Source: Lacunisphaera limnophila
Lineage (GTDB): Bacteria; Verrucomicrobiota; Verrucomicrobiia; Opitutales; Opitutaceae
DNA: 64,000 nt
Reading direction: 5' to 3'
Assembly (NCBI RefSeq): GCF_001746835.1
Contig: NZ_CP016094.1
Coordinates: forward strand, 4,045,501 to 4,109,500
The notes under the pieces are model-generated. The model did no database searches, was not told the origin of the DNA, and saw only the letters and a program-made list of their open reading frames with translations. Both the position numbers and the translations under genes were made by a program. Shown piece by piece: positions 42,256 through 52,826 of this stretch (its first letter is position 1; each line of letters begins with the position of its first letter).

Positions 42256-43107
42256 CTAGACCGACAGGAACGGGTTGAAGCGGCGCTCGTTGGCGGCGGT
42301 GGTGAGCGGGCCGTGGCCGGGGGCGAGGATGGCCTCGTCGGGCAGGAGGGCCATGATGCGGCGCGAGTGCGTGAGCTGGCGCTGGCAGCAGAAATAGCCG
42401 CCGCCGAGGGAGCCGGCGAAGATGAGGTCGCCCGAGATAAGGACGGCGGGTGACTGCGGGCAGGCCAGAGACTTCACGAGGTAGCAGTTGTGGGCGTCGG
42501 CGTGGCCCGGAGTGCTGAAGGCGGTGATGCTCAGGCCGGCGTAGGCGACGGTGCTCCCCTCCCCCAGCCCGCGGCATTGGGCCCAGCGGCCGTTGGGCGG
42601 ACCATGGAAGAAGCCGAGCTCGGTCTCGCGGAGGACGACGTCGAGGCCGCCGATGTGTTCGGCCTCGTAGTGCGTGATGAAGACAGCCTCGAGGCGCTGG
42701 ATCTGCTTCGGCCACGCGCGGTGGAGTTCGGCGTGGCTGGCCCCGGTGTCGAAAAGGACCGCGCTGTCGCCGCCGGTGGAGACCAGGTAGGCGTTGGCCA
42801 CGCCGACGCCGTACGGCATGCGCAGCGGCACGAGGCTGAAGGCCAGGCCGACGGCATCCGGCAGCGGGTAATTGCCCTGCGCGAGGGCGGTGAGACCGAC
42901 CTCGTTGAGGTTGAGCACGCCGGCGAGCCGGGCCAGCTCGGCCTGGGTCAGGTCGGGGCGGTAATCGAGGGCGTCCTTGAGGCGGCTGAGCTCGATCCCG
43001 GTGGCGGCGGCAAGGTTCTCGACGGTCAGCGGGACGTTGCGCGCGGCCTTTTCGAGCACGTCGCCCAATTCGTCCTCGAGGGCGGGTTTGTCGGTGGGCA
43101 GCGGCAT
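42256..43107 (-). CDS. MBL-fold protein with N-terminal HTH-like domain and altered metal site
   Basis: 283 residues. Residues about 25-80 look like a lambda-repressor-type helix-turn-helix (PLTVENLAAATGIELSRLKD and LTQAELARLAGVLNLNEVGL). From about 90 on it is a metallo-beta-lactamase fold: LFDTG at 118-122, FSTPGHADAHNCY with H202, SGDLIF with D227, and APGHGPL with H265. The usual HxHxDH site is instead H146-Y-E148-A-E150-H151, so the second His and the Asp are Glu. Metal binding may be changed or lost. It is divergent from pyrE. Function cannot be assigned beyond fold. Confidence 0.75.
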   Translation of the reverse strand: MPLPTDKPALEDELGDVLEKAARNVPLTVENLAAATGIELSRLKDALDYRPDLTQAELARLAGVLNLNEVGLTALAQGNYPLPDAVGLAFSLVPLRMPYGVGVANAYLVSTGGDSAVLFDTGASHAELHRAWPKQIQRLEAVFITHYEAEHIGGLDVVLRETELGFFHGPPNGRWAQCRGLGEGSTVAYAGLSITAFSTPGHADAHNCYLVKSLACPQSPAVLISGDLIFAGSLGGGYFCCQRQLTHSRRIMALLPDEAILAPGHGPLTTAANERRFNPFLSV

Positions 43108-43224
43108 AGGGACAGGCTACGACATAAACCGCAGAACGGAAACACGAAACCGTTTCACAGGACGGGCCGTTTGTTTCGGCCAAAAAGGATTTCCCTTCGC
43201 CGGGGATTCTTGCACGGTTTTGGC

Positions 43225-43794
43225 ATGGACGCCGTACAACAGGAAGTCACCGACATCTTCATCCGCACCAAGGCGCTGCTGCAGGGGCACTTTGTGCTGC
43301 GCTCCGGGCTGCACAGCGGGCACTTCTTCCAGTGCGCGCAGGTGTGCCAGGATATGCCCGCCGTGGAGCGCCTGGGGGCGCTGCTGAAGCAGAAGCTGGG
43401 CGGGCTGGCCTACGACACTGTGCTGGCGCCCGCGATGGGCGGGCTGGTAATCGGCCAGGAAGTGGCGCGGCAGTCGCGCAGCCGGTTTATTTTTGCCGAG
43501 AAGGAAAACAACGTCCTGGTGCTCCGCCGCGGCTTCACCTTCAAGCCGGGCGAGAAGGTCCTCGTGGTCGAGGACGTGATCACGCGTGGCGGCCGGGTGC
43601 AGGAATGCCTGGAGATCGTGAAGAAGCACGGTGGCACGGCCGTGGCGGTGGCCGTGATGGTGGACCGCAGCACGGGCCTGGCGAAATTTGATGTGCCGAC
43701 GTATTCGCTACTGGAAATGAGCTACCCCACCTACCCGGCCGATCAGGTTCCGACCGAGATGGCGAAGATCCCGGCGACGAAGCCGGGGAGCTGA
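43225..43794 (+). CDS. pyrE: Orotate phosphoribosyltransferase PyrE
   Basis: 189 residues. Converts orotate and PRPP to OMP in pyrimidine synthesis. Visible signatures are LRSGLHSGHFFQCA near the N-terminus, the MGGLVIGQEVAR loop, a flexible catalytic loop EKENNVLVLRRGF, and the PRPP-binding motif VLVVEDVITRGGRVQE. ATG 43225 is chosen because the long open frame upstream is antisense to the MBL gene. It belongs to the short PyrE subgroup. PRPP is supplied by the prs gene 1.7 kb away on the other strand. Confidence 0.93.
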   Translation: MDAVQQEVTDIFIRTKALLQGHFVLRSGLHSGHFFQCAQVCQDMPAVERLGALLKQKLGGLAYDTVLAPAMGGLVIGQEVARQSRSRFIFAEKENNVLVLRRGFTFKPGEKVLVVEDVITRGGRVQECLEIVKKHGGTAVAVAVMVDRSTGLAKFDVPTYSLLEMSYPTYPADQVPTEMAKIPATKPGS

Positions 43795-43841
43795 GCGGTC
43801 TTTTCTGATGGCGTCCTGCTGAGCCCTCCAGAAATCCAACA

Positions 43842-43869
43842 GGCGGGATATGGAGAACCCGCCCTACAG
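43842..43869 (-). repeat. GTAG-headed palindrome after pyrE
   Basis: On the minus strand CTGTAG and GGCGGG / CCCGCC surround TTCTCCATAT. It is a diverged family A copy placed directly beside the bidirectional terminator. Confidence 0.65.
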
Positions 43870-43870
43870 C

Positions 43871-43902
43871 AAAAAAGGCGCACCTTGCGGTGCGCCTTTT
43901 TT
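43871..43902. terminator. Bidirectional intrinsic terminator between pyrE and degP
   Basis: A perfect 14-bp inverted repeat AAAAAAGGCGCACC / GGTGCGCCTTTTTT with a TTGC loop. T6 on the plus strand serves pyrE. T6 on the minus strand serves degP. Confidence 0.95.
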
Positions 43903-43921
43903 GAATTCCGAAACCGCCGGA

Positions 43922-45331
<1,410 letters not shown>

Positions 45332-45522
45332 GGGTAAAGAGTGCGGGCACTGACACTGGCCATGGGCGTCGGTTCCGCAAGCGGGGAGCGACGGGGCGGA
45401 CAAGGGCTCGCGGGCACGGGCTGCAGCCTTAAGCCGGGGGTGGCCTGCCGGGTCGGACGGCCGGCGGTGATTCCCGGAGCGCGAGCAAGCTCGCTGCCCA
45501 CCGAGAACCGCAAGCAGGGGAC
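45332..45522. repeat. Spacer between prs and degP with a family B repeat
   Basis: 191 bases. GAGCGCGAGCAAGCTCGCTG and following CCCACC (45477-45501) are a palindrome related to the proB-proA spacer. The degP promoter is presumably in this gap. Confidence 0.45.
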
Positions 45523-46470
45523 TTAGAAGCCCTTGATCTTGAAAAGGCTGGTGACGCTCTCGTTGGTGTTTATCCGGAGGATGGCCTCGCCGAGGAGGGG
45601 GGCGATGCTGAGCACCGTGATGGGCAGCCCGCGGGTCTCGATCGGCACGGAATTGGTCGTGATCAGCTCGTCGATGAGGCCGGTCTTGAGACGCTCGTAG
45701 GCCATCTCGTTGAGCACGCAGTGGCTGACGGCGGCACGGATGCTTTTGGCGCCGTGGTCCTTCAGGATCTTGGCGGCGGCGGTGAGGGTGCCGGCGGTCT
45801 CGGTGATGTCGTCCACGAGGAGCACGTCGCAGCCGGCGACCTCGCCGACGATGTTGATGGCCTCGACCTTGGTGGCGCTCGTGCGCTTCTTGGCCACGAG
45901 GCCGAGGGAGGCGCCGAGGACGTCGGCGTAGGCGGCGGCCATCTTCATGCCGCCGACGTCCGGCGAGAACACGACGAGGTTGTTGCTGCGCTTGGAGGCG
46001 AGATACTGGAAGAAGACCGGCGAGGCGAAAAGGTGATCCACCGGGATATCAAAGAAGCCCTGGATCTGCTGGCTGTGCAGGTCCATCGCGAGCACACGAT
46101 TCGCGCCGGCCGACATGAGCAGGTTGGCGACGAGCTTGGCGGTGATGGGGACGCGGGGCTGGTCCTTGCGGTCCTGGCGGGCGTAGCCGTAGAACGGGAT
46201 GACGGCGGTGATGCGCTGGGTCGAGGCGCGCTTGGCGGCATCGATCATGATCAGCAGCTCCATCAGGTGATGGTTCGTCGGCGGGCAGGTCGACTGGATG
46301 AAGTAGGCGTCGGCGCCACGGATGTTCTCGTTGATCTTCACGAACGATTCCCCGTCGGGGAAACAGTTCACGGTGGCATCGCCGAGCGGCACGCCGATGG
46401 ACTGGCAGATTTCCTCTGCAAGTGCGCGATTGGAAGAGCCGGAAAAGATCTTGAGCTTCGTGTCCCTCAT
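45523..46470 (-). CDS. prs: Ribose-phosphate pyrophosphokinase (PRPP synthetase)
   Basis: 315 residues, the classic class I length. Makes PRPP from ribose 5-phosphate and ATP. Motifs: FSGSSNRALAEEI, FPDGESFVKI, flexible-loop region YGYARQDRK, metal-binding histidine in MDLHSQQIQGFF, and the PRPP-binding signature LLVDDITETAGTL. It lies 40 bases downstream of lpxD, so co-transcription is likely. Product serves the PyrE encoded nearby, as well as purine, histidine and NAD synthesis. Confidence 0.96.
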   Translation of the reverse strand: MRDTKLKIFSGSSNRALAEEICQSIGVPLGDATVNCFPDGESFVKINENIRGADAYFIQSTCPPTNHHLMELLIMIDAAKRASTQRITAVIPFYGYARQDRKDQPRVPITAKLVANLLMSAGANRVLAMDLHSQQIQGFFDIPVDHLFASPVFFQYLASKRSNNLVVFSPDVGGMKMAAAYADVLGASLGLVAKKRTSATKVEAINIVGEVAGCDVLLVDDITETAGTLTAAAKILKDHGAKSIRAAVSHCVLNEMAYERLKTGLIDELITTNSVPIETRGLPITVLSIAPLLGEAILRINTNESVTSLFKIKGF

Positions 46471-46510
46471 GTAGCCGCTTGGGTAGCGGAGACGGGGGCC
46501 AGCGGGAAGT

Positions 46511-47548
46511 TTATTCTGGCCGGACGGGCTGTTCGAGGCGGTCGACGCGCTTGAAGAGGTCGGGCAGGCGCTGCGAGAGGATGGCGATGCGGCGCTCCAG
46601 CATGACGGGGATGGCGGGGTTGCCGAGGACGTAGGACCCGGGAGCCAGGTCGGTGGTGACGCCCGCCTGGGCCCCCACCTTGCTGCCCTTGCCGAAGGTC
46701 AGGTGGCCGGCGGCGCCAGCCTGGCCGCCCATCACGCAATAATCCTCCAAGGTGGTGCTGCCGGAGATGCCGACTTGGGCGCAGAGGATGCAGTGCCGGC
46801 CGATGATCACGTTATGGGCGATTTGGACGAGATTATCGATCTTGGTGCCCTCCCCCACCACCGTGCGGCTGAACCGGGCGCGGTCGAGGGTGGCGTTGGC
46901 CCCGATCTCGACGTCGTCGCCAATGGCCACGATCCCGATCTGGGGCACTTTCTCGTGCCGGCCGTTGACAAATTCGTACCCAAAACCGTCGGAACCGACG
47001 ACCGCCCCGGGCTGGAGGCGGACGCGGCGGCCAAGGGTGCAGGCGGCCGCGACCATGGCCCCCGGCAGGAGGAAGCAGTCGGCGCCGAGGCTGGCCCCCT
47101 GCCCGATGAAGACGGAAGCCTGAAGGACGGTGCCCGGACCGATGCGGGCGCCGGCCTCGATGACGCAGAGCGGGCCGATATGGGCGGTGGGATCGACCAC
47201 CGCGGTGGGATCGATCACGGCGGAGGGATGGATTCCCGGGATGGGCTTGGGCCAGAGGGACTGCTCGATGCGGGCGCAGAGGCGGGCCAGGGCGACGGAA
47301 GGGTTCTCGACGAAGAGGAAGACCTGATCGGCCCGGGGCTCGCCGGCATAATCCAGGGGCAGCAGGATGACCGTGGCGGCGCTGGTCGCGACCTGGGCCT
47401 TGTACTTGGTGTTGCCGAGGAAGGAGAGATCGCCGGCCCGGGCGGCGGTGAGGGCCGCGATGTCGGTCACCGCGTGGGTGGCGTGGCCGGCGGTGCGCTG
47501 GGCGCCGACGATGCTGGCGATTTCCGCGGGGGTGTAGGCGACCTGCAT
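46511..47548 (-). CDS. lpxD: UDP-3-O-acylglucosamine N-acyltransferase LpxD
   Basis: 345 residues from ATG 47548. The third step of lipid A synthesis, at the inner face of the inner membrane. The N-terminal uridine-binding domain covers about residues 1-100. Imperfect hexapeptide repeats follow, forming a left-handed beta-helix (for example ADIGPL-like units from residue 110). The catalytic His lies in [12 protein letters not shown], with [16 protein letters not shown] and the [10 protein letters not shown] region following. It sits downstream of bamA-skp, as in many Gram-negatives, but a terminator hairpin ends only about seven bases before its start codon. fabZ and lpxA do not follow here. 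Confidence 0.94.
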   Translation of the reverse strand: MQVAYTPAEIASIVGAQRTAGHATHAVTDIAALTAARAGDLSFLGNTKYKAQVATSAATVILLPLDYAGEPRADQVFLFVENPSVALARLCARIEQSLWPKPIPGIHPSAVIDPTAVVDPTAHIGPLCVIEAGARIGPGTVLQASVFIGQGASLGADCFLLPGAMVAAACTLGRRVRLQPGAVVGSDGFGYEFVNGRHEKVPQIGIVAIGDDVEIGANATLDRARFSRTVVGEGTKIDNLVQIAHNVIIGRHCILCAQVGISGSTTLEDYCVMGGQAGAAGHLTFGKGSKVGAQAGVTTDLAPGSYVLGNPAIPVMLERRIAILSQRLPDLFKRVDRLEQPVRPE

Positions 47549-47554
47549 GGGCAC

Positions 47555-47584
47555 AAAAAAGCCCTGTTCGGTGGAACAGGGCTT
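47555..47584 (-). terminator. Intrinsic terminator between skp and lpxD, abutting the lpxD start
   Basis: On the minus strand an 11-bp perfect stem AAGCCCTGTTC / GAACAGGGCTT with a 4-base loop runs into six T residues (47560-47555). GTGCCCATG, with the lpxD start, follows at once. It separates the dnaB-bamA-skp message from lpxD-prs or limits read-through. Confidence 0.88.
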
Positions 47585-47601
47585 GGCAAGGCTACTTGTG
47601 C

Positions 47602-48272
47602 TTACTTGGTCACGCCGGGGACCGTGAAACCCGCGGGAGCGGCCGGAGCGGCGGCCGGGGCGGCGGGGTCGCGGCGGGAGCGGCGGCGCTCGGGGCCGGG
47701 CGGTCCTTGTTCACCTCGGCGAGGACGGCCTCGGTGAGGTCGTAGGCCGGATCGGCGTAGAGGACGCCGGGGATGCCGAAGAGGGTCGGACCGGAGCGGT
47801 CGAGGACGAGGGTCGAGCCCTGGCGCTTGGCGATGTCATTCACGACCTTGGTGATCTCCTCGAGGAGGAGGTCGCGGTGGGTCTTGATGCGCTGCTGGAG
47901 GGAGCGCTGGGTGTTGGTGCGGAAGTTCTGGACCTCGCCCTGCTTGCGCTGGATCTCCTCGAGCTTGGCCTGGGCATCGGCCTCGGCCTTGGTGCGGGCC
48001 TCGGCGGTGAGGAGGGTGTTCTTGGACTGGTCGATCAGTTCCTTGTACTCATCCACGAGGGTCTGGCCCTGCTTGTTGAGTTCCTCGACCTGTTCCTGCG
48101 CCTTTTGCTCGGCGTCGCGGAACTTGGCGTTGGCCTCTTCCGTCTTGTAGTGGTTGTCGTAGACCTTCGCCATGTCGACGACGGAGAGCTTCACGGCCGG
48201 CTGCGCGAGCAGGGCGGTGGAGCCGACGGTCAGGGCGGCAAAGGTCAGGAGGGTGCGGAGCATCGTTTTCAT
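47602..48272 (-). CDS. skp: OmpH/Skp-family periplasmic chaperone, with a frameshift in the Ala/Pro-rich tail
   Basis: Holds unfolded outer-membrane proteins for delivery to BamA. Signal peptide ([10 protein letters not shown] boundary), then [20 protein letters not shown], a long coiled-coil (about residues 40-145) and the compact SLVLDRSG-like body domain. Read without correction the frame ends at 47610 with an odd tail ([16 protein letters not shown]). Adding one base in the G run near 47665-47668 gives an Ala/Pro-rich tail ending [10 protein letters not shown] with TAA at 47602, total 223 residues. The corrected ending looks natural. The gene follows bamA by 44 bases. Confidence 0.88.
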
Positions 48273-48316
48273 AAGGTTGGGAATTCGGGGGGTATGAGAA
48301 GGGGGAGATTAGGCGA

Positions 48317-50755
48317 TCAGAAGCGGGTGCCGAAGGAGAAATTGAACTGGTTTCCCTGATTGTTGAAACGGTCGGTCGTGAGCGGGATGCCGAAGTCGAG
48401 GCGCAGCGGGGCGCCGGCGACGAAGAGCATGATGCCCACGCCGAAGTTGTCGTTGTAGCCGACCGGGCTGAAGTCGTAGGCGTCGGTGTTGATGAAACCG
48501 GCGTCGTAGAAGAAGGCCATGCGGACGGGCTTCACGAGGTCGAAGGAGTACTCGAGGCTGAAGAAGCCGTAGGTCTTGCCGCCGAGGGGCTCGCCGATGG
48601 CGTCCTTGGGGCCGACATCACGGAACTCGAAGCCGCGCAAATCGTTGGGGCCGCCGAGGAAGTAGCGGTCGTAGAACGGCACGCCGGGGACGAACGGGCC
48701 GAAGGTGACATCCTGGCCGGTGCTGTCCTTGATGGTGCGGAACTGGGGCTTGTCGCTGTCGCCGAAGCTCTCGACCACGCCGGTGCGGCCGATGACGGCG
48801 AGCACCTGTTCCTGGAACTCGGCGACAGGGAAGAACTTCGAGCCGCGGAACTCGACGCGGTAATAATGGTTGTCGCCGCCCATCGGACCGCCGGCCAGGT
48901 CGAGGTTGAGGGCGGTGTAGTGGCCGCGGGTCGTGCTGACGATGCGGTCGCGGGTGTCCTGGTTGAGGATCAGGCCGAGGCGGGAGGTGTTGGTCTTGCC
49001 CTCGTAGAGGCGGAACTGGATGGGGGCGGTGGGATCGACGTTGGCGACGTCGATGACCTCATAGGTGTAGGAGAGGCGGGATTCGAGCCAGTTGAAGAGG
49101 CGCTTGCGGGCGTAGACCTCGCCGCCGGTGCGGATTTCCTCGTAGTAGGAGCTGTTGTAGTCGGAGGTCGTGCGGTAGACTTGGAAGCCGGTGGCGAGCT
49201 GGCGCTCGAGGAAGTACGGTTCCTCGAAGGCCATGATCAGCTCGCTGGACTGGGAGCCGATCTGGAAGCGGAGGCGGAACTTCTGGCCGTCGCCCTGGAA
49301 GAAGGAGCGGCGGTTGAAGATGTCGAAGTTGGACTGGGTGACCTCGGCGAACACGACGGCCTTCTCCAGCGAGCTGAAGCCGGCGCCGAAGGTGAGGTTG
49401 CCGGTGCGGGCCTCCTGGACGGAGATCTTGAGGGTGCGGCGGCCGGGGATGTTGGTGGACTCGTCGGTGACGTTGACCGGGTCCTCGAAGAAGCGGGTGT
49501 TCTCGAGGCGGAGCTTGCTGATCTTCAAGCGGACGCTGTCGAACACATCGCCGGGCCCGAGCACGAGCTCGCGGAGGATGACGATGCTCTTGGTCTTGGT
49601 GTTGCCCTCGATCTTGATGGACTCGACCTGGATCTTCTCGCCCTCGGTGATCTGGTACTCGACGTCGATGTTGCCGGTCTCGAGGTTGGGCTTGCGGACG
49701 AGACGGACGCGGGTGTCGGGGGGCAGGTAGCCGGCGCGGCCGTAGAAGTCCTCGATCGACTCGGAGTCCTTGTCGAGGAGAGAGGGCTTGAAGACCATGC
49801 CCTTGCGCTGGCGGGGGATGAAGCCGAGCATCTGCTCCGGGAAGAGTTTCTCGCCGGTGAAGGAAATCTCGCCGACGCGGTACTGGCGGCCCTCGTTCAC
49901 GCGGATGGTGATGACGAGCTTGTCGGGTTTCGGGTAGTCGAAGGTGATCTTGTCCTCGGCGATCTCGACGTCGAGGAAGCCCTCCTCCTGGTAGTAGTCG
50001 CGCAGCTTGATGAGATCCTCGTCGAACTCGTCGTCCTTGAGGCGGCCGTTGCCGAGGAGCCAGGAGATCATGGTCCATTTCTTGGTTTCCATCTCCTTGC
50101 GGAGACGGCGGGCCTTGATGGAGTCGTTGCCGACGAAGTTGACGGCGCCGATCTTGACGCGAGCGCCCTCGCGAATCTTGAAGGTGACGGTGCTGAAGCC
50201 GGTGGTGCGGTTACGGTCGATGGTGTAGCTGACCTGAGCCTGGTTGAAGCCGCGCTTCTGGTAGTACTCGTAGATTTTCTGGCTGTCCGCCTTGATCTGG
50301 CGCTCGTCGAGGGGGCCGTTGGCGACGGTCTTGATCTCCTTGGCGAGTCGGCGGGACTTGATGGCCTTGTTGCCGTCGTACTGGATGTCGAGGACCCGGA
50401 ACTTGGGGGTGAGCTCGAAGACGAAATTGACGATATTGCCCGCCGACTCCTCGCGCTTGACCTCGATGAACTCGAAGACGCCGGTGCGGTAGAGAGAGCG
50501 GATGTCGCGGTCGATCAGGGCCTCGTCGAGCTCGGTATCCTCGCGCAGGACCATGTTGGCGCGCACGATCTGCTCGCTGACGGTGGCCATGCCGACGAAC
50601 TTGATGGTGATGGTGCCAACGCGGCTGGGCGCGGGCTCAGCCGCGGGCTGGGCGGGGGCAGGCCCGAGCTGCGCGTGCAGAACGGGGGTGCCGGCGGCGA
50701 GGATAAGGCAGGCAAAAAGAGCCCGGTTGAGCAGGTTACGGGGTGAAGTTTTCAA
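48317..50755 (-). CDS. bamA: Outer-membrane assembly factor BamA
   Basis: 812 residues. The essential BAM-complex barrel that inserts outer-membrane proteins. Signal peptide ends near VLHAQ. Five POTRA domains span about residues 45-440 (for example ITIKFVGMATVSEQIVRANM and VESIKIEGNTKTKSIVILREL). A 16-strand barrel follows, with the conserved VRGF-like loop written as LRGFEFRDVGP and a C-terminal aromatic strand ending in F (FNFSFGTRF). The start appears to be TTG 50755, overlapping the 3' end of dnaB by 20 bases. No in-frame ATG is near. It is co-transcribed with skp. Confidence 0.95.
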   Translation of the reverse strand: MKTSPRNLLNRALFACLILAAGTPVLHAQLGPAPAQPAAEPAPSRVGTITIKFVGMATVSEQIVRANMVLREDTELDEALIDRDIRSLYRTGVFEFIEVKREESAGNIVNFVFELTPKFRVLDIQYDGNKAIKSRRLAKEIKTVANGPLDERQIKADSQKIYEYYQKRGFNQAQVSYTIDRNRTTGFSTVTFKIREGARVKIGAVNFVGNDSIKARRLRKEMETKKWTMISWLLGNGRLKDDEFDEDLIKLRDYYQEEGFLDVEIAEDKITFDYPKPDKLVITIRVNEGRQYRVGEISFTGEKLFPEQMLGFIPRQRKGMVFKPSLLDKDSESIEDFYGRAGYLPPDTRVRLVRKPNLETGNIDVEYQITEGEKIQVESIKIEGNTKTKSIVILRELVLGPGDVFDSVRLKISKLRLENTRFFEDPVNVTDESTNIPGRRTLKISVQEARTGNLTFGAGFSSLEKAVVFAEVTQSNFDIFNRRSFFQGDGQKFRLRFQIGSQSSELIMAFEEPYFLERQLATGFQVYRTTSDYNSSYYEEIRTGGEVYARKRLFNWLESRLSYTYEVIDVANVDPTAPIQFRLYEGKTNTSRLGLILNQDTRDRIVSTTRGHYTALNLDLAGGPMGGDNHYYRVEFRGSKFFPVAEFQEQVLAVIGRTGVVESFGDSDKPQFRTIKDSTGQDVTFGPFVPGVPFYDRYFLGGPNDLRGFEFRDVGPKDAIGEPLGGKTYGFFSLEYSFDLVKPVRMAFFYDAGFINTDAYDFSPVGYNDNFGVGIMLFVAGAPLRLDFGIPLTTDRFNNQGNQFNFSFGTRF

Positions 50756-52157
50756 AGCGCGTAATTTCTTGAAGGAAAGTCAGTTTCAAATCTCCTACCG
50801 GTCCGTTGCGCTGCTTGGCAACGATTAAATCCGCCGCCCCGGTGGCGGTCTGGAATTTTTCGTCGGCATCCTTGGGACGGGAAAGCATCAGCACTACGTC
50901 GGCATCTTGCTCGATGGAGCCGGATTCGCGCAAGTCCGAGAGTCGGGGGGTGCGGTTTTCCTTTTCCGAGGAGCGGTTAAGCTGACTTAGGACTAGGACC
51001 GGTACATCTAGTTCCTTGGCAAGGGCCTTTAATCCGCGGGAGACCTCGGCGACCTGCTGTTCGCGGGGGGCGCGGGGGTCGGAGCCGTTCAAAAGCTGAA
51101 GGTAATCGACGATGACCATGCCGAGCTTCTTGCGGGCGTGGATGCGGCGGGCCTTGGCGCGCAGCTCCATGATCGTGAGGTTGCTCGAGTCGTCGATCAG
51201 GATGGGGGTCTTCTTGAATTCCTCGGCGGCCTGGCCCAGGGCGTTGACCTCGCGGCCGTCGCGGCCGACCAGGCCGTCGCGCAGGAGCTTCATGTTCACG
51301 CGGGAACGGGCGCAGAGCATGCGCAGGGCGAGCTGGGAGGAGCTCATTTCCAGAGAGAACACGAGGACCGGCACGGGGTCGCCCTTGCCCGGCTTGGGCA
51401 TGGCGGCGGCCTCGGCGATGTTGAGGGCGAAGCTGGTCTTGCCCATGGAGGGGCGGGCCGCGATCACGATCATTTCCTGTTTCTGGAAACCGAAGGTCAT
51501 GGCGTCGAGGTCCTTGAACCCGGAGGTGACGCCGGTGAGCTCGCCCTTCTTCATGAGCAGCTTGGCGATGACCTGGTTGGCGTCCTTGATGGCCTCCTTG
51601 ATCTCCTGGGCGCTGTCGCTGACGCGGTCCTGGGTGACCTTGAAGAGCTCCTGCTCGACCTTGTCGACGAACTCCTCGAGCCCGCCGGTGAAGCCGTAGG
51701 CCTGCTCGATGGCGCCGGTGGCGGTCTTGATCAGCTCGCGGAGGAGGTGCTTCTCGCGGACCTTCTCGATGAAGTAGCCAGCGTGGGCGGTGGTCGGGAT
51801 CTTGCCCGTGACCTGCATCAGGTACGGGAATCCGCCAACTTGGTCGAAGACGCGGCGGGTGGTCAGTTCCTCGGCGAGGACCTCGAGGGTGACGGGCTGG
51901 CCCTTCTGGTAGAGTTCGACGATGCCGGCGAAGATCTGCTGGTTGGCCGGCCAGTAAAAGCAATCGGCCGCGACCCGGGCCTCGAGGCAGCGGGCGACGG
52001 TGTCGCTGCCGTCCAGCAGACAGCAGGCGAGCACGTGCTGCTCAGCCTCCTCGCTGGCGGGCATCTCGCGGCTGACCGGCCGGGGGGCACCGCGCGCGTC
52101 ACCGCCGGCGCTGCCGCGGGCGTAGGACGGACGGGACTCGGTGCTGGTTTCGGCCAT
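50736..52157 (-). CDS. dnaB: Replicative DNA helicase DnaB
   Basis: 473 residues. Hexameric 5'-3' helicase at the replication fork. The N-terminal domain (about 30-130) begins PASEEAEQHVLACCLLDG. The RecA-like C-terminal domain has Walker A in AARPSMGKTSFAL (around 234-246), Walker B IVDYLQLL, and DLRESGSIEQDADVV. An unusual low-complexity N-terminal lead (about 30 residues, Ser/Arg/Gly-rich) precedes the normal start. No intein is present. A terminator separates it from rplI. It overlaps the bamA start, an uncommon pairing of replication and envelope genes. Confidence 0.96.
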   Translation of the reverse strand: MAETSTESRPSYARGSAGGDARGAPRPVSREMPASEEAEQHVLACCLLDGSDTVARCLEARVAADCFYWPANQQIFAGIVELYQKGQPVTLEVLAEELTTRRVFDQVGGFPYLMQVTGKIPTTAHAGYFIEKVREKHLLRELIKTATGAIEQAYGFTGGLEEFVDKVEQELFKVTQDRVSDSAQEIKEAIKDANQVIAKLLMKKGELTGVTSGFKDLDAMTFGFQKQEMIVIAARPSMGKTSFALNIAEAAAMPKPGKGDPVPVLVFSLEMSSSQLALRMLCARSRVNMKLLRDGLVGRDGREVNALGQAAEEFKKTPILIDDSSNLTIMELRAKARRIHARKKLGMVIVDYLQLLNGSDPRAPREQQVAEVSRGLKALAKELDVPVLVLSQLNRSSEKENRTPRLSDLRESGSIEQDADVVLMLSRPKDADEKFQTATGAADLIVAKQRNGPVGDLKLTFLQEITRFENFTP

Positions 52158-52237
52158 GACGGGTCAGTAAGTTTCCGAAGGGGGGCGGCGGCAACCATCG
52201 ATTGCCGACAATTTCCTCACCGGGACCGGTGGATAAC

Positions 52238-52264
52238 AAAAGAACCACGGCGGGGTCGCCGTGG
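52238..52264 (-). terminator. Intrinsic terminator after rplI
   Basis: On the minus strand an 8-bp stem CCACGGCG / CGCCGTGG with loop ACCC is followed by TTCTTTTGTT. It closes the pth-rpsF-ssb-rplI unit. Confidence 0.8.
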
Positions 52265-52346
52265 CTCGAGGAGTGAATGATTCCGACCCGCGGCGGAGGT
52301 AGAGGCTTGCACCCATACGCGCAGCGGGGACCGGACCGGGCGGGCC

Positions 52347-52826
52347 TTACGAGGCGGCGGCCGGCTCGATCGGGTTCTCGGATACGACGTCGAAGGTGAG
52401 CTCGACGGTGACTTCGGAATGCAGGCGGATGTTCACCGCGTGCTTGCCGAGGGCCTTGATGGGCTGGCCGAGGTGGATGCGGCGCTTCTCGATCGTGATG
52501 CCGGCGGCGGTCAGCTTCTCGTGGATGTCGTTCGTGGTGACGGCGCCGAAGAGCTTGCCGCCCTCGCCGGTCTTCACGGCGATGGCGATGCCGGCCTTCT
52601 CGATCTGCTTGGCGAGCGCCTGGGCGCCGTCGAGCTCCTTGGCCTCGCGGAGACCGCGGGCCTTCTTGAGGGCCTCAACCTGCTTGCGGTTGGCCACGGT
52701 GAGGGGGACCGCCTTGCCCTGGGGCAGGAGGAAATTGCGCGCGTAACCGGCGCGGACTTTGACCTGGTCGCCTTCGGCGCCCAGACCGTCGACGGGTTGG
52801 AGGAGGAGAACTTCTGCGTTAGCCAT
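52347..52826 (-). CDS. rplI: 50S ribosomal protein bL9
   Basis: 159 residues. The N-terminal domain matches the bL9 signature (VLLLQPVDGLGAEGDQVKVR, GYARNFLLPQGKAVP). A connecting helix about residues 45-80 and the C-terminal rRNA-binding domain (GKLFGAVTTNDIHEKL) follow. A short PIEPAAAS tail is added. It lies 51 bases after ssb. The rpsR gene (bS18), normally between ssb and rplI, is absent. Confidence 0.96.
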   Translation of the reverse strand: MANAEVLLLQPVDGLGAEGDQVKVRAGYARNFLLPQGKAVPLTVANRKQVEALKKARGLREAKELDGAQALAKQIEKAGIAIAVKTGEGGKLFGAVTTNDIHEKLTAAGITIEKRRIHLGQPIKALGKHAVNIRLHSEVTVELTFDVVSENPIEPAAAS

